Origin: Paenibacillus sp. yr247
Lineage (GTDB): Bacteria > Bacillota > Bacilli > Paenibacillales > NBRC-103111
Length of the DNA: 64,000 nucleotides
NCBI RefSeq assembly: GCF_900103825.1
Contig: NZ_FNIF01000005.1
Span: 186,001-250,000 of the forward strand
Direction: 5' to 3'
Shown piece by piece: positions 17,378 to 24,651 of this stretch. The notes below the pieces were generated by a model. It searched no databases, was not told the DNA's origin, and saw nothing but the letters and a program-made list of their open reading frames with translations. The number at the start of each line of letters is the position of its first letter. Position 1 is the first letter of the stretch. Made by a program: the position numbers and the translations under genes.

Positions 17378-18403
17378 TTAATCCGTCCTAACCTGACTGT
17401 CAATTGATAAACCGGTTTGTCCGCGCAGAGCCTTAAGCGCTTCCTCCAGATCCTTCTTCTTCACCACTAGATAAGGGCTCTCCCATTCGCCGTTCAGATG
17501 AATGTATTGAACAGTTGCCGGTTTCAAGTCACGGTAGGATTTCGTCAATGTCCGAAGTTCATCAGCTGGAATATCTGTTTTGATGGAACTTCCTATGATA
17601 TCAAGCACACCTCCCCAAGCGGTTATTCCGTTCAATGTTGTTAACTCATCAAGTAATTGATTAAGTACAAGCTGCTCTCTTTGATTTCGCTCCATATCGG
17701 AGGATTCTGCTGTGCCCAAATTAGATTTGCGGTAACGGATAAAATCTAATACCTGCTTGCCATTCAACTGCTGTTTTCCTTTGTTTAAATGAATATTCGT
17801 TCCGTCGCTTTCGTCCTGATAGAGCATATCCATATCGACTTCTAAGGTCATCCCGCCTAATTCATCGATTAGCTTTCGAAAGCCATCAAAATTAATAACG
17901 ACCATATTATCAATGGGAACTTGATAGACTTTACTGAACAAGCTCTTCGTTTCATAAAGGGCTGTGTATTTATTTTTATTATAATAGTACGCGTAGAAAT
18001 AATTCGCTTTGTGGGATGTGTCTAATCCTGACTTTTCAGCTTCAATTTCCAGGTCTCTTGGAATGGATACCACAGTTCCTTGATGTGTTTGTGGATTAAC
18101 ACGAAAAAGCATCATTACATCCGTATTCAGTGACCCTTCATTTCCTTCTCTTTCATCTATAGCAGTTAAGAGGAAGGTTAGCGGTTTTTCAATCTGATTT
18201 ACTGTCTGTGATACAGGGACTTTGCTTCCAATTATATTGGGTGCTGCTGTTGCTTCAGGGGCAGCTATAAGATCCAACGTCTGGTGCCATTTATTTGTTA
18301 GGTAAGCTGCATACAACGATGCCGATCCCACTATCATTCCTGTAATCAGAAGTACGGCTGTCAAGGCTTTTCGTCTTCCTAGAAATTTCATAATCTTTTT
18401 CAT
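17378..18403 (-). CDS. LytR-CpsA-Psr family cell-envelope glycopolymer transferase
   Basis: A 341-residue membrane-anchored protein: one N-terminal helix (residues 13-34) then an extracellular LCP domain. Conserved features are LLTAIDEREGNEGSLNTDVMMLFRVNP with the DxR/Asp pair, VVSIPRDLEIE near 115, DNMVVINFDGFRKLIDELGG near 160 and the Arg-rich LDFIRYRKSNLGTAESSDMERNQREQ near 212. LCP enzymes attach teichoic or other polymers from lipid carriers to peptidoglycan. SD AAGGAGA precedes the ATG at 18403. This gene is inserted relative to the B. subtilis ypiB-ypiF order; which paralogue it is cannot be told. Confidence 0.9.
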   Translation of the reverse strand: MKKIMKFLGRRKALTAVLLITGMIVGSASLYAAYLTNKWHQTLDLIAAPEATAAPNIIGSKVPVSQTVNQIEKPLTFLLTAIDEREGNEGSLNTDVMMLFRVNPQTHQGTVVSIPRDLEIEAEKSGLDTSHKANYFYAYYYNKNKYTALYETKSLFSKVYQVPIDNMVVINFDGFRKLIDELGGMTLEVDMDMLYQDESDGTNIHLNKGKQQLNGKQVLDFIRYRKSNLGTAESSDMERNQREQLVLNQLLDELTTLNGITAWGGVLDIIGSSIKTDIPADELRTLTKSYRDLKPATVQYIHLNGEWESPYLVVKKKDLEEALKALRGQTGLSIDSQVRTD

Positions 18404-18494
18404 TTGTATCTCCTTCTGTTTAGTATCATACTCTTTTAAATGGACGCGAGGGGTGATGAATTAGTTCTTTTTCAATTAGGCCAAGCAACAAAAA

Positions 18495-18524
18495 AAGACA
18501 CGTGAATGAGATTCACATGTCTTT
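18495..18524 (-). terminator. Terminator after the IDEAL-domain gene
   Basis: Minus-strand stem AAGACATGTGAATC / GATTCACGTGTCTT-like arms (one mismatch region at the loop) followed by TTTTTTTG. It ends the 20096-18560 operon before the LCP gene. Confidence 0.82.
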
Positions 18525-18559
18525 CCTATACGTTCCTATATTAGCCGCTAACTACGTTA

Positions 18560-18931
18560 TTAACCCAAAGATTGCAAGGTTTTAAGCTCTGATGTAAGAG
18601 CCAAGAACGTCGTTTGATCTCCCTTGGCTAAAGCACGGTCAATCTCTTTATAGAGATTTTCTTCTTTATATTTGCGAATGGCATTGTCCCAAACCATTTC
18701 CGCGAAAAGTGCGAGCAGCGCGTTGTTAGATACATTCATTTTTCCCATGAGACCTACCTCCAAATGTTGTCCGCGGTTTGTCAGGAGCTTCTTTTTCGCA
18801 AAAACATGTAAGTCTGTATCTTGGTGTATGCCAACCCCTGTGTATGCTCCTACTTCATCATATTCACTCCGTACATCATCGCTTCCTTCAAAAGCCCGAT
18901 TCATCAGGAATGTGTCTTTACCTACAACCAC
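18560..18931 (-). CDS. IDEAL-domain protein
   Basis: About 123 residues from a GTG at 18931; an ATG at 18904 is an alternative and the exact start is uncertain. The C-terminus (LYKEIDRALAKGDQTTFLALTSEL) is the IDEAL motif: a helix with I-D-x-A-L and a following D-x-x-x-F-x-x-L. In B. subtilis the syntenic YpiB pairs this motif with a UPF0302 domain; here the N-terminal part (DEVGAYTGVGIHQDTDLHVFAKKKLLTNRGQHLEVGLMG) looks different. The gene starts within 10 bp of the upstream 386-aa gene, so the two are co-translated. The role of the IDEAL domain is probably protein binding. Confidence 0.75.
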   Translation of the reverse strand: MVVGKDTFLMNRAFEGSDDVRSEYDEVGAYTGVGIHQDTDLHVFAKKKLLTNRGQHLEVGLMGKMNVSNNALLALFAEMVWDNAIRKYKEENLYKEIDRALAKGDQTTFLALTSELKTLQSLG

Positions 18932-18935
18932 CTCT

Positions 18936-20096
18936 TTATTTGGTGTCTCCTCTGAACTGTGCACTTTCTTTATCCAGAAAGAGGACGACCTTGTCTTCTT
19001 CAGCGACAAATGTTCCTTGAATCACTTTCGTTCCGAGCTTCGTGACTTGAATTACGGTTCCATTCTCCTGATCTTCCCCAATCCGGATCAACCCCAAATG
19101 CATCATCATTTGCAAAATGCGTTGTTCCACAATGGATTCAGAACTATCATAATAAAATGGTTTAACTAATTTACAAAGCACGTCTCCCAGAGATGCCATG
19201 GTTACCCATTGTCCGCCTAAACGATCAACCCACCCAGCGATGCTTTGGACATTTGGAATCGGATTTTTATAAAGCCGAAGCCAGAACTTATAGACATCTG
19301 CTAGGTTCTCTTTCTTTCCTTCCAGCAAGCGTGTTTTTCCATCTTCCGTTAGACGAAGTGTTTGTGAATGCTCACTAATCAGTTGACGGTAATAGCAGTA
19401 ATCATAGATGAATGAAAATCGGTTCGGATACTCTTTAAACATGCGACCATACCCGAATCGCCATGTCCCTTTGGGTACCATTTCTTCTTGAACTGATAAT
19501 CGATCAAGAACTTGTTGGAGCTGCCTTTTGTACATGGCGCCTTCCGCAGTCAGCGGTAACTCCTGCTGCTGAGAGATGAACGTCAAGAAATGAAAGATGT
19601 CATCAACAATTAGTAATTGCTCATCTCGGTATACACTGGGCTCATTTGTTAGTCTCAGAGATTGTTTAAACTGGTTTGTTAGAACATCACTAAATCTACG
19701 CTTCAAATCATGGGGGACATGAAACAAAAACTTCGTTTGCTGCGAATATCCGTTAAACAACCAACCAAGCTTCTTAAATTTAATAACCATATCCCGAGGA
19801 TTCCATTCGCCCGATTCCTCCTTCTGGAATCGTGATTGCTGAACTCTAGCGATTAATTCTTCGATGCTGAAAGCATTACGAGGATCGAAGAGCAGAGAAT
19901 TCAAGAATCGAATGTCCTCCATATTCAAGCTTTGAATGTGCTTCTCGAAAATCTCTCTGCGCAGCGCTGCACTCAAAATTGATTGAATCAATTCATTCTT
20001 CGAATGACCATTGCATTGGCACTCGTAGGTATGAGCAATTCGACCTAATTCATGGATATCGGTGTAGCTGAGCATGTCCGCTAGGTTCATTTCCAT
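18936..20096 (-). CDS. Uncharacterised 386-residue protein with winged-helix-like segments
   Basis: A soluble protein with no signal, membrane helix or catalytic motif that I recognise. N-terminal residues 1-90 are helical (ELGRIAHTYECQCNGHSKNELIQSIL, then FEKHIQSLNMEDIRFLNSLLFD), recalling the SAP-like and winged-helix N-terminal region of XPB/Ssl2-type helicase-associated proteins; the C-terminus (VEQRILQMMMHLGLIRIGEDQENGTVIQVTKLGTKVIQG) looks like a winged helix. It may bind nucleic acid, but this is weak. It forms an operon with the downstream IDEAL-domain gene and is not in the B. subtilis version of this locus. Confidence 0.8.
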   Translation of the reverse strand: MEMNLADMLSYTDIHELGRIAHTYECQCNGHSKNELIQSILSAALRREIFEKHIQSLNMEDIRFLNSLLFDPRNAFSIEELIARVQQSRFQKEESGEWNPRDMVIKFKKLGWLFNGYSQQTKFLFHVPHDLKRRFSDVLTNQFKQSLRLTNEPSVYRDEQLLIVDDIFHFLTFISQQQELPLTAEGAMYKRQLQQVLDRLSVQEEMVPKGTWRFGYGRMFKEYPNRFSFIYDYCYYRQLISEHSQTLRLTEDGKTRLLEGKKENLADVYKFWLRLYKNPIPNVQSIAGWVDRLGGQWVTMASLGDVLCKLVKPFYYDSSESIVEQRILQMMMHLGLIRIGEDQENGTVIQVTKLGTKVIQGTFVAEEDKVVLFLDKESAQFRGDTK

Positions 20097-20191
20097 CCTA
20101 CATCCCCCAATTGGTGAAGCTTTCAGCTCCGTGGTTTCTAGTAACCATTATGGGATTTTTTCCCGAAAATATTCCAAACGAAACAAAAAAA

Positions 20192-20214
20192 CATGACTCT
20201 TTGATTGAGCCATG
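20192..20214 (-). terminator. Terminator after histidine phosphatase gene
   Basis: Minus-strand CATGGCTCAA / TTGAGCCATG-type stem (CATGGCTCAATCAAAGAGTCATG, one wobble) followed by TTTTTTTG, just downstream of the 20229 stop codon. Confidence 0.8.
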
Positions 20215-20228
20215 CTGATGTCTAACGA

Positions 20229-20810
20229 TTATTCAGTTTTGGTTTCTAAGTGAGTTAAACAATTATATAACTGAAGCTCCCAACCTGCTCCTTGACGAAG
20301 TAGAATTGTCAGAGATGTATTTTGAAGAAATTCTTCACTGTCAATCCGTAGAACTCTGAGTACCTGAACGATAAAACCACCATGAGATATCAATAATATT
20401 TTCCGATTCGGATAGGTCTGTATTAAATCAGATTCTAGCCCTGACCAACGTTTCCATAGATCGTCATCCGACTCCTGACCTAGATTCTGAAGCTTCCAAT
20501 CAGTCCCCCATCGCTCCTCCCGCTCAGCAGCAGTAGTTCCCTCGACCTGTCCATATTTACGCTCCCGCAGCCTTTTATCTGTCCGTAAAAAGGGGATTCC
20601 TGAAAGCTCCGAAACAATTTGCGCTGTTTCCCTGGCTCTCTTCAGATCACTACTTATAATACCGTCCCAACCTTCTTTCGCTAATCTCAGACCTAGTAAC
20701 CTAGCTTGCTCTCTACCTTCTTCGGTTAAATCAGTATCCAGCTGCCCTTGCAGCTTACCTAGACGATTCCATTCTGTACTACCATGCCGGATAAATCCGA
20801 TCGTTGTCAT
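20229..20810 (-). CDS. Histidine phosphatase (phosphoglycerate mutase-like)
   Basis: A 193-residue member of the two-histidine phosphatase superfamily: FIRHGSTEWN at residues 6-15 gives the phospho-acceptor His, GQLDTDLTEEGREQA follows, SDLKRARETA is near 58, LRERKYGQVEG near 82 and LLISHGGF near 143 supplies the second His. Substrate is unclear; relatives include alpha-ribazole phosphatase and broad-specificity phosphatases. SD GGAGGGG precedes the ATG at 20810. It stands alone between two terminators. Confidence 0.88.
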   Translation of the reverse strand: MTTIGFIRHGSTEWNRLGKLQGQLDTDLTEEGREQARLLGLRLAKEGWDGIISSDLKRARETAQIVSELSGIPFLRTDKRLRERKYGQVEGTTAAEREERWGTDWKLQNLGQESDDDLWKRWSGLESDLIQTYPNRKILLISHGGFIVQVLRVLRIDSEEFLQNTSLTILLRQGAGWELQLYNCLTHLETKTE

Positions 20811-20843
20811 TTCTTTGCCCCTCCATCATCCATTAAAATGAAA

Positions 20844-20863
20844 AATGCTCCTTCAGGAGCATT
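20844..20863 (-). terminator. Terminator overlapping the anti-sigma stop codon
   Basis: Perfect 8-bp stem AATGCTCC / GGAGCATT with a TGAA loop (minus strand), then TTTTCATTTT. The stem includes the last bases of the anti-sigma stop codon at 20862-20864. Confidence 0.82.
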
Positions 20864-21491
20864 ATGCTTTCGTTCGTGATAACCAATTCATAATAATAAT
20901 TGTTGCGATTAGACCTAGTATCGAAACAACCAATAAATAGTGCGGATATGAATGAATGGGGCCTACGTGGAATCGTAAAGGCTCCATGAAACTAGGATTC
21001 AGACTCGCTACCGCATCTACCATCTTGTGACCATTCATAGATTCAGTGTTACTGGACTTCAAGGCTTGTGGCGCTTGTAGATCAAACAAGGAGTTATCCG
21101 CAGAAGCTAATGTTGATTGTGGCGTTCCGTCGTATACGATAGCAAACAAGAAGCTGAACACGAATAAGGCTAAACAAAAAGCAATGACAGCTGTAAGATT
21201 CCTCCTGAATGTGTAAGAGATCGCATACATACGCTCAGAAACTGGAATGCGCCATGACTCATTTTCATAAATCCGATTCATAACCTTGTTAGAGACCATC
21301 GGCTCATAATCAGGCAACCCGCTCTCGATCGCCGCAGTACGAATGAGTATCGTACTTTCTTCCCATATTTGAAACTCTTCTGTACATTCGGCACAAGTCG
21401 CTATATGCTCATCCACCGCGGTACGTCGCAGGTCATCATTCGGCAGATCCCAATATACTCCAAATAATTCCTGGATCTCACTACACTTCAT
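20862..21491 (-). CDS. Membrane anti-sigma factor with zinc-finger domain
   Basis: A 209-residue regulator of the adjacent ECF sigma factor. The N-terminus has the ZAS motif H-x3-C-x2-C (EHIATCAECTEEF near residues 29-41). A membrane helix (LTAVIAFCLALFVFSFLFAIVYD) is near residues 100-122 and a second hydrophobic helix (YLLVVSILGLIATIIIMNWL) is close to the C-terminus. The ATG at 21491 has AAGGGA about 10 nt upstream; the gene begins 8 bp after the sigma stop region, implying translational coupling. It would hold the sigma factor at the membrane until an envelope signal releases it. Confidence 0.9.
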   Translation of the reverse strand: MKCSEIQELFGVYWDLPNDDLRRTAVDEHIATCAECTEEFQIWEESTILIRTAAIESGLPDYEPMVSNKVMNRIYENESWRIPVSERMYAISYTFRRNLTAVIAFCLALFVFSFLFAIVYDGTPQSTLASADNSLFDLQAPQALKSSNTESMNGHKMVDAVASLNPSFMEPLRFHVGPIHSYPHYLLVVSILGLIATIIIMNWLSRTKA

Positions 21492-21498
21492 CGCTCTT

Positions 21499-22080
21499 TC
21501 ATCCCTTCGATTCTTCGAATATCGGTTCACTGAAATAAGGATCCAGCTGTAATTTAACGGACGCCCTAGCCCTAAATAGAAGAGACTTTACCGAACTTAC
21601 AGTCTGACCTAATATGTTTGCGATTTCCTGATAATCCATTTGATCATACTCTCTGAGTATCAAAGCTGATCTTTGTTTCTCTGGCAAACTATTAATCGCA
21701 TCACGAACCATGGATACTTTCTCGTTTCGCAGCATAGCTTGCTCTGGCATTGCATCAAAAGAGGCATGCGGTGTCAATCCGCTTTGTTCCAACGAGACTT
21801 GAACACTTTTATTTTTGCGCAGCTCACTCAGAACGGTATTCCGGGCAATTGTATACAACCAGGTGGAAAAGGATGCCTCAATTTCACGAAAAGAATGCAA
21901 ACTGCGGTACGCTTTATAGAAAGTTTCGTTACACAGATCTTCAGCAATGGCTTCCATCTGAGTACTTTTTAGCATATGAAAAATAAATGCAAGGATTTTA
22001 CGCTCGTAACGACGCATAAGTTCATTGTAAATTTGAACATTTCCATCCTTGATTTCTCTGATCAATTGGGAATCGGTCAT
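21499..22080 (-). CDS. ECF-type RNA polymerase sigma factor
   Basis: A 193-residue sigma-70 family protein with only regions 2 and 4. Region 2: NELMRRYERKILAFIFHML and AEDLCNETFYKAYRSLHSF, then FSTWLYTIARNTVLSELRK; region 4: LPEKQRSALILREYDQMDYQEIANILGQTVSSVKSLLFRARASVKL, a clear helix-turn-helix. SD AGGAGGG precedes the ATG at 22080. With the anti-sigma gene it forms a two-gene operon that occupies the site where B. subtilis has aroE/ypiA. The target regulon cannot be read from here. Confidence 0.93.
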   Translation of the reverse strand: MTDSQLIREIKDGNVQIYNELMRRYERKILAFIFHMLKSTQMEAIAEDLCNETFYKAYRSLHSFREIEASFSTWLYTIARNTVLSELRKNKSVQVSLEQSGLTPHASFDAMPEQAMLRNEKVSMVRDAINSLPEKQRSALILREYDQMDYQEIANILGQTVSSVKSLLFRARASVKLQLDPYFSEPIFEESKG

Positions 22081-22106
22081 TACGTGGCGACCCTCCTAGC
22101 GTTCCC

Positions 22107-22153
22107 GGGTACCACTCCAACTGTTCATACATGTTGTACTGCGGTTGGAGTGA
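22107..22153. promoter_or_regulatory. Inverted repeat upstream of the ECF sigma gene
   Basis: ACTCCAAC and GTTGGAGT arms (8 bp) at about 22113-22120 and 22143-22150 enclose a 22-bp centre, itself containing ACATGT. It sits 35-70 bp before the sigma start codon, so it may be an operator or a 5' UTR hairpin. I see no clear ECF-type promoter (GGAAC/CGTC) next to it. Confidence 0.5.
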
Positions 22154-22354
22154 AAAGTTGCGGTTATTTGTAAAAGAATTGTGAATTTATATTCAAATAA
22201 AATAAGAGCCTATTAAACTTTCTTGATTCATCACGAAATTCCTGCTCCATTCGACAAATTGTTGGAAAAAATTCAATTTTGCCGTTCGTCGGATACACAC
22301 AACAGCTTGTCTTTCCATTATATATGAAAATCAGAAAAATATGGTACATATGCA
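22154..22354. other. AT-rich intergenic stretch without a gene
   Basis: Between the ECF sigma leader and the 22363 terminator I find no ORF with a ribosome site. A 73-codon open frame on the minus strand (22385-22164) begins inside the terminator and is discounted. Nothing else is recognisable. Confidence 0.5.
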
Positions 22355-22430
22355 CAAAAAAAAACCGCCAAATTGGCGGTTGCACTTATGGTGCGATTAT
22401 CGGATAGGAGTGGAGAGAAACCATACTGTA
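22355..22430 (-). ncRNA. Candidate 75-nt small RNA
   Basis: A consensus sigma-A promoter (22436-22464) should start transcription near 22429, and an intrinsic terminator with a nine-U tail ends near 22355. The intervening sequence has no start codon with a ribosome site. It contains a C-rich single-stranded-looking stretch (TCTCCACTCCTATCC), of the kind Gram-positive sRNAs use to pair with Shine-Dalgarno regions, and a small hairpin GCAC / GTGC. Alternatives: an attenuated leader for the sigma operon, or coincidence with the deacetylase terminator. Confidence 0.5.
22363..22381 (-). terminator. Intrinsic terminator with nine-U tail
   Basis: Stem AACCGCCA / TGGCGGTT (minus strand) followed by nine T (22364-22356). 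It lies 115 bp after the deacetylase stop and about 50 nt after the predicted start of the candidate small RNA. Confidence 0.88.
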
Positions 22431-22435
22431 CTTTT

Positions 22436-22464
22436 ATTATATGTATACGGTTTCATTCTGTCAA
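22436..22464 (-). promoter_or_regulatory. Consensus sigma-A promoter
   Basis: Minus-strand TTGACA (22464-22459), exactly 17 bp, TATAAT (22441-22436): twelve of twelve consensus positions. The nearest downstream feature is an intrinsic terminator, not a gene. Confidence 0.78.
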
Positions 22465-22496
22465 CGACTATTTTGAAAACGTTTACCAACTCGATA

Positions 22497-23372
22497 TTAT
22501 TTACTAGTAATGGATTGTAATTGATGCCTGTTTGCTTGCTTAATCAAATTGTTTATTGAATGAGGTTTAATAAATGGGCTGCCTGCATTGATCCTTGGAA
22601 TTTGCATGGAATCTGTTTGTACCGAGGTTATACCCGCTTTGGTTGTAAAACCATACTTAATTCCAGCCTCATGAAGATACGTAATCGTATTATCATCATA
22701 GCTTCCGAATGGGTATGCATAGGAATCAACGAGTTTAGAGCCATTCACATCTCTAATCTTAGAGACGCATGCTATTGTATCCTTGATGATTCTTTGTTTG
22801 AGTTCATCGTCCGTTTCAGTTACTCCGTTATTCGTTATTTTGTTGTTCAATAGAGGCTTGCCATCTCTCATTGCATGCATTTGATCCGAATGACATTGAA
22901 TATCAATGCCTGAGTACTCTTTTTTCATCCTCTTAATTTCTTCTCTGGTCAAAGATGGCAACGGTGTCCCCGTCGGGTTGTCCAAATCTTTGGTGATAAC
23001 GAAATTTACTGCAGGTATTCGCATTTTTTTGAGTATGGGATAAGCATTCGTATAAAAGCTTTCATAGCCATCATCAAAAGTTACAAGTACCGCATTATCG
23101 GGAATATTCGTCCCATCCGACATAAAGCTTTTGAACTGATCCATGGTGATGAACTGATACCCTTGCCGTTGCATGGCTTCCAATTGCCTCTCAAACAATT
23201 TTGTTGAGATGGTTACTGAGCCCTGCACTTGATCATCAACATGGTGATAAACTAGCACGGCAACTTCCTTCGAATAAATGACATTGTTAGCACTTACAAA
23301 GGAAGGAAGAAAATTAACAAAAACGATTAAAACAATCAGCATGCTTTTCAACATCATCCAAATCTTCATCAA
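22497..23372 (-). CDS. Secreted polysaccharide deacetylase
   Basis: A 291-residue exported NodB-fold enzyme. A signal peptide (residues 1-28, ending SFVSA) is followed by LVYHHVDD near 40, the metal-binding Asp motif TFDDGYESF near 99, the His motif QCHSDQMHAM near 160, AYPFGSYD near 218 and a C-terminal substrate-pocket region. The closest types are the IcaB/PgaB-like family acting on N-acetylglucosamine polymers; peptidoglycan is also possible. It is a single gene with its own promoter near 23418-23446. Confidence 0.88.
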   Translation of the reverse strand: MMKIWMMLKSMLIVLIVFVNFLPSFVSANNVIYSKEVAVLVYHHVDDQVQGSVTISTKLFERQLEAMQRQGYQFITMDQFKSFMSDGTNIPDNAVLVTFDDGYESFYTNAYPILKKMRIPAVNFVITKDLDNPTGTPLPSLTREEIKRMKKEYSGIDIQCHSDQMHAMRDGKPLLNNKITNNGVTETDDELKQRIIKDTIACVSKIRDVNGSKLVDSYAYPFGSYDDNTITYLHEAGIKYGFTTKAGITSVQTDSMQIPRINAGSPFIKPHSINNLIKQANRHQLQSITSK

Positions 23373-23417
23373 GTTCGCCCCACATAGAAGTAAGTATAAT
23401 ATATAAGAACAGATGTC

Positions 23418-23446
23418 ATTATAGCACGAAGTTTTTTTTTTGAGAA
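23418..23446 (-). promoter_or_regulatory. Probable sigma-A promoter of the deacetylase
   Basis: Minus-strand TTCTCA, 17-bp spacer that includes nine A, TATAAT. The -10 is perfect and the -35 matches four of six positions. The A-tract may add curvature or an UP-like effect. Confidence 0.5.
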
Positions 23447-23468
23447 TCCGTTTATAAAAATAAAAAAC

Positions 23469-23518
23469 AAGCTGATTTCTTACCTCTTTTGAGCGTCCAA
23501 AAGAGCAGAAATCAGCTT
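23469..23518 (-). terminator. Terminator at the end of the aro-trp-hisC-tyrA run
   Basis: Long stem AAGCTGATTTCT / AGAAATCAGCTT with an inner CTCTTTTG / CAAAAGAG pairing, followed on the minus strand by GTTTTTTATTTTT. It closes tyrA. Confidence 0.9.
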
Positions 23519-23539
23519 ATTCTCGCACATAATCAGGCG

Positions 23540-24628
23540 TTATACATGAACCGTATACTGTTGACCAAGCAGCTCAGCTGCTCGATCGGCGTCTTCTTGG
23601 TTTCGGAAGGATAGACGCAATACACCAGGTACATCTTCACGGCTTTCAATAATTTGGATATTGCTCAAATTAATCCTAGCGTTACCGAGTGAAGAAGTAA
23701 TGTGGCCAATAATACCGGGATGATCAGGAATATCAACATAAATATCGAATAAGGATGTGATCATACCTTTTCTCCGCTCTGGCAGTTGACCTCGGAACTC
23801 ACTAGCCACACGAAATTGTTCGGCAATTCCCTCGCCGTCACCATTCTCCAACAACTTGATAAAGTGCGAAATTTCAAGATTCCAATCATTAAGGAGCTTG
23901 AGCAGCACTTGTCGATTGTTAACAAGAATATCTCGCCAAATCATCGGTTCGCTGGATGCAATACGTGTAATATCTCGGAATCCGCCAGCGGCCAGGTTTT
24001 GATACAACGGATTCGTTTCGTTATAGCCTCTTACTTGATTAACTAAAGCAACAGCAATGATATGCGGTAAATGACTGATCGCACCTACGATGTCATCGTG
24101 TTCGCGGGCACCAACTTGAACAATCTGAGCCTTCGTTGTCCGGAGCAGCTCCGTTAGACGGTCAACCTCAGCTTTAGGCGTCCCCTCCGCAGGTGTCAAG
24201 ACATAGAATGCATTTTCAAATAGATGTGAGGAAGCTGCCTCAACCCCATGACGTTCAGAGCCTGCCATTGGATGACCGCCAATAAAGTAGACGCCATCCT
24301 TAACAAAGGTTGCTGCACTTTCGGTGATTGAAGCCTTGGTACTACCGACATCTGTGATGATACAACCATCTTTCAGTGGGAGCTGCACCAGCTGCTGGAC
24401 ATACTCCTCTAACATGCCAACAGGCACACAAAGAAAAATGTAGTCCGCTCCTTCTACCGCTTCCGCCATACTAGTTGTAGCCGCGTCAACGACATTCCGT
24501 TTAAGAAGCTTCTCAACTGATTTCGGATTCGGCGAGTGACCGACGACTGTAAATTCTGGTTTTCCTTTATAGCATAAGGCGAGTGATCCACCGATCAGCC
24601 CTACACCGAATATCGCAATTTTAGTCAT
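23540..24628 (-). CDS. tyrA: Prephenate dehydrogenase with ACT domain
   Basis: NAD-dependent oxidative decarboxylation of prephenate to 4-hydroxyphenylpyruvate, for tyrosine. The 362-residue protein starts with the Rossmann motif IFGVGLIGGSLAL (residues 5-17), has DVGSTKASI near 93, GGHPMAGSERHGV near 117 and SHLPHIIAVAL near 185, and ends in an ACT domain (VDIPDHPGIIGHITSSLGNARINLSNIQI, about 295-325), which probably senses tyrosine. It follows hisC by 23 bp. B. subtilis has aroE next; here that gene is missing. Confidence 0.96.
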   Translation of the reverse strand: MTKIAIFGVGLIGGSLALCYKGKPEFTVVGHSPNPKSVEKLLKRNVVDAATTSMAEAVEGADYIFLCVPVGMLEEYVQQLVQLPLKDGCIITDVGSTKASITESAATFVKDGVYFIGGHPMAGSERHGVEAASSHLFENAFYVLTPAEGTPKAEVDRLTELLRTTKAQIVQVGAREHDDIVGAISHLPHIIAVALVNQVRGYNETNPLYQNLAAGGFRDITRIASSEPMIWRDILVNNRQVLLKLLNDWNLEISHFIKLLENGDGEGIAEQFRVASEFRGQLPERRKGMITSLFDIYVDIPDHPGIIGHITSSLGNARINLSNIQIIESREDVPGVLRLSFRNQEDADRAAELLGQQYTVHV

Positions 24629-24651
24629 GAAATCAACCTTTATGATTTAAA

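Noticed and set aside
22164-22385. Minus-strand frame of 73 codons
   Set aside because: It starts inside an intrinsic terminator and has no ribosome site; the peptide is hydrophobic and aromatic because of A/T runs.
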